A DNA stretch of 64,000 nt, taken from assembly GCA_039707465.1 (NCBI GenBank), contig CM077646.1, forward strand, positions 76,036,715-76,100,714, written 5' to 3'. A program made the translations under genes and the position numbers. A model generated the notes under the pieces. That model was not told where the DNA came from, did not search any database, and was given only the letters and a program-made list of their open reading frames with translations. The DNA comes from Rhabdophis nuchalis. Taxonomy: Eukaryota > Chordata > Lepidosauria > Squamata > Natricidae. Positions 58,806 to 64,000 of this stretch are shown here, one piece after another (position 1 is the stretch's first letter; every line of letters begins with the position of its first letter).

Positions 58806-58986
58806 GATAAATAAATGACGGGAGACTAGTATAGATCTATTTCAAGCTATTTAGTTCTCATCAGCTAGCCATACCCTTGCTGGGATTCGAACAGCTCAAG
58901 TAAGAATCCCAGTAAGGGTATGGCTAGCTGATGAGAACTAAATAGCTTGAAATAGATCTATACTAGTCTCCCGTCATTTATTTATC
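58806..58986. repeat. SINE-derived inverted repeat, 83-bp arms
   Basis: Arms 58806-58888 and 58904-58986 pair with one mismatch that I can see around a 15-bp spacer. The arm is the 3' part of the tRNA-headed SINE at 62414 (GGTATGGCTAGCTGATGAGA, CTAAATAGCTTGAAATAG), here as two copies head to head. Confidence 0.95.
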
Positions 58987-58996
58987 AAGAAAAATG

Positions 58997-58997
<1 letters not shown>

Positions 58998-59027
<30 letters not shown>

Positions 59028-59030
59028 TGC
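58998..59030. repeat. (TATG)n microsatellite
   Basis: About eight GTAT units ending in GCGCGC-like bases, 10 bp after the inverted repeat. Confidence 0.9.
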
Positions 59031-59133
59031 GCGCAATATTACTTTATTACTTTATTTAGTAAATAAGGCATGCATGGTTTGCAAACTTCTTCCCTTTTTT
59101 TCTTTGTGCATAATAAATTAATAAATATAAAAC

Positions 59134-59527
59134 AATCCAACTCAACCGTAGAACTACAGTTTTCAATTTATGACCACAGCTGAGTCCAAAGTTTATGCTG
59201 TTAAATGAGAAATTTGTTAAGTGAATTTTGCCCCATTTTATGACTTTCTTACCTTTGTTCACATTTGTTAAGTGAATCACTGCAGTTGTTAAATTAGTCA
59301 TTTGAATCTGGCTTCCCCAGAAGATTGCAAAAGGTGATCACATGACCCTGGAACACTGCAATCGTCATAAATGTGAGTCAGTTGTCAAGCATCTGAATAT
59401 AAATCACATGAGCATGAGGATGCTCTGGCGGTAATAAGTGTGAAAAATGGTCATAAGTCCCTTTTTTCAATGCCATTGTAACTTCGAAAGGCCACTAAGT
59501 GAATTGTTGTAAGTCGAGGACTACCTG
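59134..59527 (-). mobile_element. TAGTCCTYGACTTA-family element, reverse copy
   Basis: It ends GTAAGTCGAGGACTACCTG, the inverse of the family start. The body reads TTGTTAAGTGAATCACTGC and GATCACATGACCCTGGAACA. The left end, GTAGAACTACAG, is weak. Confidence 0.6.
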
Positions 59528-61377
59528 CAGTTGCATGGGGTGCCAAAAAATCCAAGCACATATTACTCAACCTTGGGTAAAATCATCTCTTATCTTTTCA
59601 GTGGGAAGCCTATTGTAGTTACCCATTAGCATGTTATTATCTTTGTGTCCCATGATTGTAGTCTTAAGCCTTCTGATCTACAAGGTCATAAACATATTTA
59701 TTAAAAAGAAGAGCTAAAGAAGCAGCGCATGTTGATCCCTGGATGCATTTTTCTTATGGATACACAGCATACAGTACAATACAAACTTTTTATATTGTAT
59801 GTAAGAGAGTTAATTAGCAGTGCAGGTCAGGTGCTTAAGCCACAGAACTCAATCCTGTGTTTAAAAGGTCCTCTGGCATAAATCTGATTTAAAAACAAAT
59901 ACTAACAGAAGTAAAGAGAATAAAATGCTTGTCATTGTCCATGTTCAGTTAGGGTGGGAATTGAAAGCTGAAAATATGCAGGTGGGCGTAGTCTTCACCA
60001 CCATGGAAAGCTTTTATTTGATTTCTGAATAGAAAGGAAGAGTATAAATACATTGGTACTAAGAGTATAGTTTTAATTTTAAATCAATACATTCAAATTT
60101 ATATTATTAGAAACAAATTTGATGCAGATCAATAAAATGAGTGAATATAGCGGAGAAAGTTCTAATTCTGTATTATTCCTATATATACGTAATCATTCTC
60201 TAGTTTGTAGTTTTCAATAACTTGATGAACTCTAATTTCACCTGAGGCTCACTTCCATTTTTACTGGAAGTAACCAAAGCTAAATTGTCAAGAATGGGCT
60301 TCCATGTTTACCTCATTATGGCATCTAACTTTGTTTTTGTGTGAAAACTACTTTTGTACTTTTTGAGAGAAACTGAAAAAAAATGCTACATTAATTTTGA
60401 AATTTGACTATTAGGAATGTTTATGCTTACAGAAATACTTGGAAAGATTTAATTTTTAGCCTTCAAGGTTAATGTGTTTTGTATTTGTAACTGCTTCAAA
60501 GAAACTTGAAAGCTATTTTTTCTCTATTTCTTTTCATCTTTATTCCTTTGCACCCTCCTTTCCCCTATCTTTTTCCTTCTTAATAATTTTTGTTTGCTAT
60601 TTATATTTTATCTTTTGTAGAATTTTAATAAACTATATTAAGAAACCTCATTACTACTCATCATTATGTTTCAACCGCTTTGCAGTGTATTTTACTATTA
60701 TATGTGACCTTTCCCTGTAAGCACATTTCTAGATGATAAGAAAAGAGCCATTGTAGCAATTATAATTAAAAGATGAAAAATGAATATATTGGATATAATG
60801 GCCTGATTTGGACACAAAATAGTTTGCATTTAATTAGGTATATGTAAATGAAATTTGTTTGTACAACAGTGTTCTGTGCTCACCATAATTTAAGTATTTA
60901 GTAGCCAACAGAGATCCATAAACCACAAATAATAATAGGTCCTTTTGGAAAGAGGAAGGTTGGTATGTTATTTCAGTAAACATATGGGGATTTTTTCAAG
61001 TAATTTCTGATTGGAATGTAACAACCAATTATCAGGTAGTACTGGGGTTATCAGTTAGTACTCAGTTGTTTTTTTTATAAAGAGATGCTTGGGAAAGCAA
61101 TGCATTTTTTTAAAACTAAAAAAAAAACGAACAGTAATCTTAATATTGCCATGCCTTTCTCCATTTTTTTTTTTTACTATATTTGGAACCTTAGATAAAG
61201 TTTTGGAAAATCTGAAATAGAGGAATAGTAATGTTAGGAAGCGTTATATTAGACTACTTAAAACAATTTAAAATAGGTTATTTACCTCTTCATGATGCCT
61301 GACAATTTTTTCATCTGTTATATTTTTATAAGGAGAAGCGTATTTACATATTTTAAGACAAACATAATACTTTATCA

Positions 61378-61752
61378 AGAGGTGGTACAGTGGTTAGGAT
61401 GCAGTACTGCAAGTTACTTCTGCTGCTTGTTGGCTGCCCGCAATTTGGCAGTTCAAATCTCACCAGGTTGACTCAGTTTTCCATCTTTCCTAAGTCATTA
61501 AAATGAGGACCCAGATTGTTGGGGGAAATATGCTGACTCTGTAAACTGCTTAGCGAAGGCTGAAAAGCACTGTGAAGTGGTATATACCAGGGGTCTCCAA
61601 CCTTTGGAACTTTAAGTCTGAAGGACTTCAGCTCCCAGAATTCTCCAGCCAGCTTTGCTGGGAGCTGGAGAAGTCTGAGAGCTGAAGTCCTTCAGACTTA
61701 AAGTTGCAAAGGTTGGAGATCCCTGGTATATAAGTTAAGTGCTATTGCCAGT
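61378..61752 (+). mobile_element. tRNA-headed SINE split by a MITE
   Basis: AGAGGTGGTACAGTGGTTAG head, CAGTTCAAATCTCACC (B box), AGGACCCAGATTGTTGGGGG and CTGTAAACTGCTTAGCG body. The 3' end resumes at 61726 as GTATATAAGTTAAGTGC after the MITE insertion. The same family lies at 34899. Confidence 0.85.
61588..61725. mobile_element. hAT-type MITE (138 bp) inside the SINE
   Basis: Ends CAGGGGTCTCCAACC and GGTTGGAGATCCCTG are inverted. GTATATAC (61580-61587) and GTATATAA (61726-61733) form the TSD. Related to 56934. Confidence 0.93.
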
Positions 61753-61769
61753 GCTGTAATACTAATTAC

Positions 61770-62105
61770 CTTTTCTGTGGCAGCCCTTTTTCTATGGAAC
61801 ATTCTTTGTCCTGAAGTTTGGCAGATCTCCACACTTTTAACTTTCTGTAAGGCTTTAAAGACCCAGCTTTCCCCTTCATGCACTGAGAGGAGATCATATG
61901 ATGCCACACAGATTGTGCCACACAGCACAGATTGGCACCAGGATCTTGTTATTTTAATATTTTGTTTTAACTGGTTGCACTTTTTTTAGTTTTTAAAATG
62001 ATTTTAAAGGTCTTCTAATCTTGGATTGGGAGCTGCCCAGAGTTGTCTGAAAGATGGGTATCAATACAAATGCTTTAAATAAATACATAACAATAAATAA
62101 ATAAA
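61770..62105 (+). mobile_element. Old L2-like 3' end
   Basis: In broken frame, ALFLWNILCPEVWQISTL and FCKALKTQ recall the WNxLPxEVR and FKxxLKT motifs of L2. The 3' UTR has TGGGAGCTGCCCAGAGTTG and an (AAAT)n tail. Confidence 0.55.
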
Positions 62106-62413
62106 GTCTAATCTTTATGATTGCTGCTTTGGGAGTAGGAAATTGCCCATGATGTTTCTGGCCATGTGACTATTCGTTCGGTGTATTCAGTGACCATATT
62201 CAGTGACCTTCATTCATAACATATGAATGAAGCAAAGCTACAGTATAAATAATATGTTGCATCTTGGCTTGCTGTCTGGATGGTCTCTAGTGATGAGCCG
62301 ATAGGCAGTAAGGGAAACAGTATGTCTCCTCCCTTAATTGGGGCCTAATAATAACAGGTTGTTGTGAAACAATTACCTATACTAATATACCCTGTCTAAG
62401 CTGATGCAATAAG

Positions 62414-62561
62414 GGGAACCAGCTTGGCTAAAGTGCTAGGCTACTTGCTTAGCATGCAACATAGCCCCGGTTCGAATCCTAGTAAGAGGTATGGCCAGCT
62501 GATGAGAACTAATAAGCTCGAAATAGATCTATTCTGGTCTCTCTCTAATTTAATTTATTGA
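62414..62561 (+). mobile_element. tRNA-headed SINE, source family of the 58.8-kb inverted repeat
   Basis: GGCTAAAGTGCTAGGC head, B box GGTTCGAATCC (62469-62479), then GGTATGGCCAGCTGATGAGA and CTCGAAATAGATCTATTCTG, shared with the arms at 58806-58986. Confidence 0.8.
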
Positions 62562-62577
62562 TCAGCTCATAAAACTA

Positions 62578-62622
62578 ACACACACACACACACACACACA
62601 CATACAGTATATATATATATTC
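62578..62622. repeat. (CA)n then (TA)n microsatellite
   Basis: ACACACACACACACACACAC then ATATATATATAT, about 130 bp before the ERC2 exon 2 acceptor. Confidence 0.9.
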
Positions 62623-62749
62623 AATTTCATTGTAATTTTAGTACAATGACAATAAAGATTATTATTATTATATGACATGAATTAGTTCTCCCAGATGTTG
62701 CTGCTATATTGTTACTCACACAACAATAACCCTGTTGCTTTATTTTCAG

Positions 62750-63553
62750 ATCTCGAACCTGGAAATTGATGTGTTGCCTTCTGGAAGAGTGACGTGAAGC
62801 TGTTTGCCAACATTTCCAACTGAAAATTAATGCTAGGCATCCTACTTAAGAGAAGAATAGTTTCTTGTTAAGTAGTACCTCACAGTAAAAATCAAAATGT
62901 ACGGAAGTGCAAGAACAATCAGTAACCTGGAAGGCAGTCCTGCCAGATCTCCACGTTTGCCAAGATCGCCTCGTCTGGGCCATCGGCGAACAAGTAGTGG
63001 AGGAGGTGGAGGGACAGGTAAAACTTTATCAATGGAGAACATTCAGTCACTTAATGCTGCCTATGCAACATCTGGACCAATGTATCTGAGTGACCATGAA
63101 GGTGTGGCATCTACTACTTTCCCAAAGGGTACAATGACTCTTGGAAGGGCTACAAATCGAGCTGTATACGGTGGACGAGTTACAGCAATGGGAAGCAGCC
63201 CTAATATTGCTTCTGTTGGCCTCTCCCATTCAGATCTCCTTTCTTATACTGATCAGCATGGAGGGTTGACCACTTCCTCACATCATCACCATCATCAAAT
63301 TCCTTCCATGCTGAGGCAAGTAAGAGACAGCACCATGTTAGATTTACAGGCTCAACTGAAGGAGTTACAAAGAGAAAATGACCTTCTAAGGAAAGAGCTA
63401 GACATCAAGGATAGCAAGCTTGGCTCTTCCATGAATAGCATCAAGACCTTCTGGAGTCCAGAGCTTAAGAAAGAAAGAGTTTTGCGCAAAGAGGAAGCAG
63501 CCAGAATGTCTGTTTTGAAAGAACAAATGAGGGTTTCTCATGAGGAGAATCAG
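62750..63553 (+). CDS. ERC2: ERC2 first coding exon (CAST/ELKS2), residues 1-219
   Basis: ERC2 is a coiled-coil scaffold of the presynaptic active zone that binds RIM, liprin-alpha, Bassoon and Piccolo (known of the family). The acceptor TATTTTCAG ends at 62749. About 147 nt of 5' UTR precede the ATG at 62897, and the donor CAG|GTAAGC follows 63553. The 657 coding bases give 219 codons, phase 0. Residues 1-11 read MYGSARTISNL, followed by SPRLPRSPRLGHRRTSSGGG, KTLSMENIQSLNAAYATSGP, a His run near residues 128-133, then the start of the coiled coil with LQAQLKELQRENDLLRKELD and SIKTFWSPELKKERVLRKEE. The TISNLEG start and the His run point to ERC2 rather than ERC1. The 26-residue tail before the donor is typical. 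The rest of the gene lies to the right. Confidence 0.95.
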
Positions 63554-64000
63554 GTAAGCAACGAACAGGGAATGATGACATATATCAATTGAGTAGCATG
63601 TCTTAATTTACTTACATGGTTATTCCTTAGTGATATTTCTTGTTCCTAGAAAACCAGAAAAACTGGATATGTCTTTGATATGGTTGCCATCTATATTGCT
63701 ACTGATACTTGATCACTCTTTAGTTTGCATTATTTTCAGCTTCTATAAATACATAAATATACATCTTCACCAGGCTAAGGGAAGATTCTCAGAAATAGGT
63801 GTCTGCTGGGCAGTTAGAACTGTTCATTTATGTTAAAAAAAAGGCAAAACATGATATTGTACTTTGAATTGCATCAAAACATATTTCATTTGATAGTTGC
63901 TTTTCATTTTATTCTAGATTTTGAAGTGACTTAGTAAATGATCTCTTATGAGTAATGGCCTATGTCAGTGGTGGCAAACCTATGACATGCAATTCTTGGA
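63554..64000 (+). other. Start of ERC2 intron 2
   Basis: Begins GTAAGC. AT-rich. At 63966 the left end of a hAT family B element (CAGTGGTGGCAAACC) begins and is cut by the window edge. Confidence 0.75.

Overview
The window is vertebrate nuclear DNA from a squamate reptile, most likely a snake. The evidence is intron-split genes with GT-AG junctions, two CpG-rich promoters, tRNA-headed SINEs of the Sauria SINE type, CR1, L2-like, RTE and R4-like LINEs, and many short hAT-type elements with 8-bp target-site duplications (TSDs). There is no bacterial gene, operon, CRISPR array or rRNA gene.

Two protein-coding genes lie back to back and point away from each other. On the left, minus strand, is the 5' part of CCDC66 (coiled-coil domain containing 66, a ciliary and centrosomal protein). 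I can place eight exons from the start codon at 13863 down to 1216. Their splice phases agree from exon to exon and give 347 codons before the gene leaves the window. On the right, plus strand, is the 5' end of ERC2 (CAST/ELKS2, a presynaptic active-zone scaffold). It has a GC-rich promoter and a probably non-coding first exon ending at 46215, an intron of about 16.5 kb, and the first coding exon (ATG at 62897, donor after 63553, residues 1-219). The same divergent pairing of ERC2 and CCDC66 is known in mammals. Here the two starts are about 32 kb apart.

The rest is introns and an intergenic spacer filled with transposons. The main items are: (1) a nearly complete CR1 LINE at 36238-41065 with intact ORF1 (zinc knuckle plus SGNH esterase), intact ORF2 (endonuclease plus reverse transcriptase) and an unusual 5' region made of two successive tandem-repeat arrays; (2) a nested set at 31509-33861, in which one hAT-type element holds a solo LTR and a second hAT-type element, and the second holds a truncated copy of the same young CR1; (3) a three-deep hAT nest at 17553-18289; (4) a probable LINE insertion with a 15-bp TSD at 7082-7664; (5) an 83-bp-arm inverted repeat built from a tRNA-type SINE at 58806-58986; (6) palindromic Penelope-like or foldback segments carrying hammerhead-ribozyme-like motifs.

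Layout: 1-13.9 kb CCDC66 exons and introns; 13.6-14.3 kb CCDC66 promoter; 14.3-45.5 kb repeat-rich intergenic spacer; 45.7-46.6 kb ERC2 promoter and exon 1; 46.2-62.7 kb ERC2 intron 1; 62.75-63.55 kb ERC2 exon 2; 63.55-64 kb start of ERC2 intron 2. Most other open reading frames are chance frames in repeats. Family names of repeats come from memory of typical ends and conserved segments, not from a database search.
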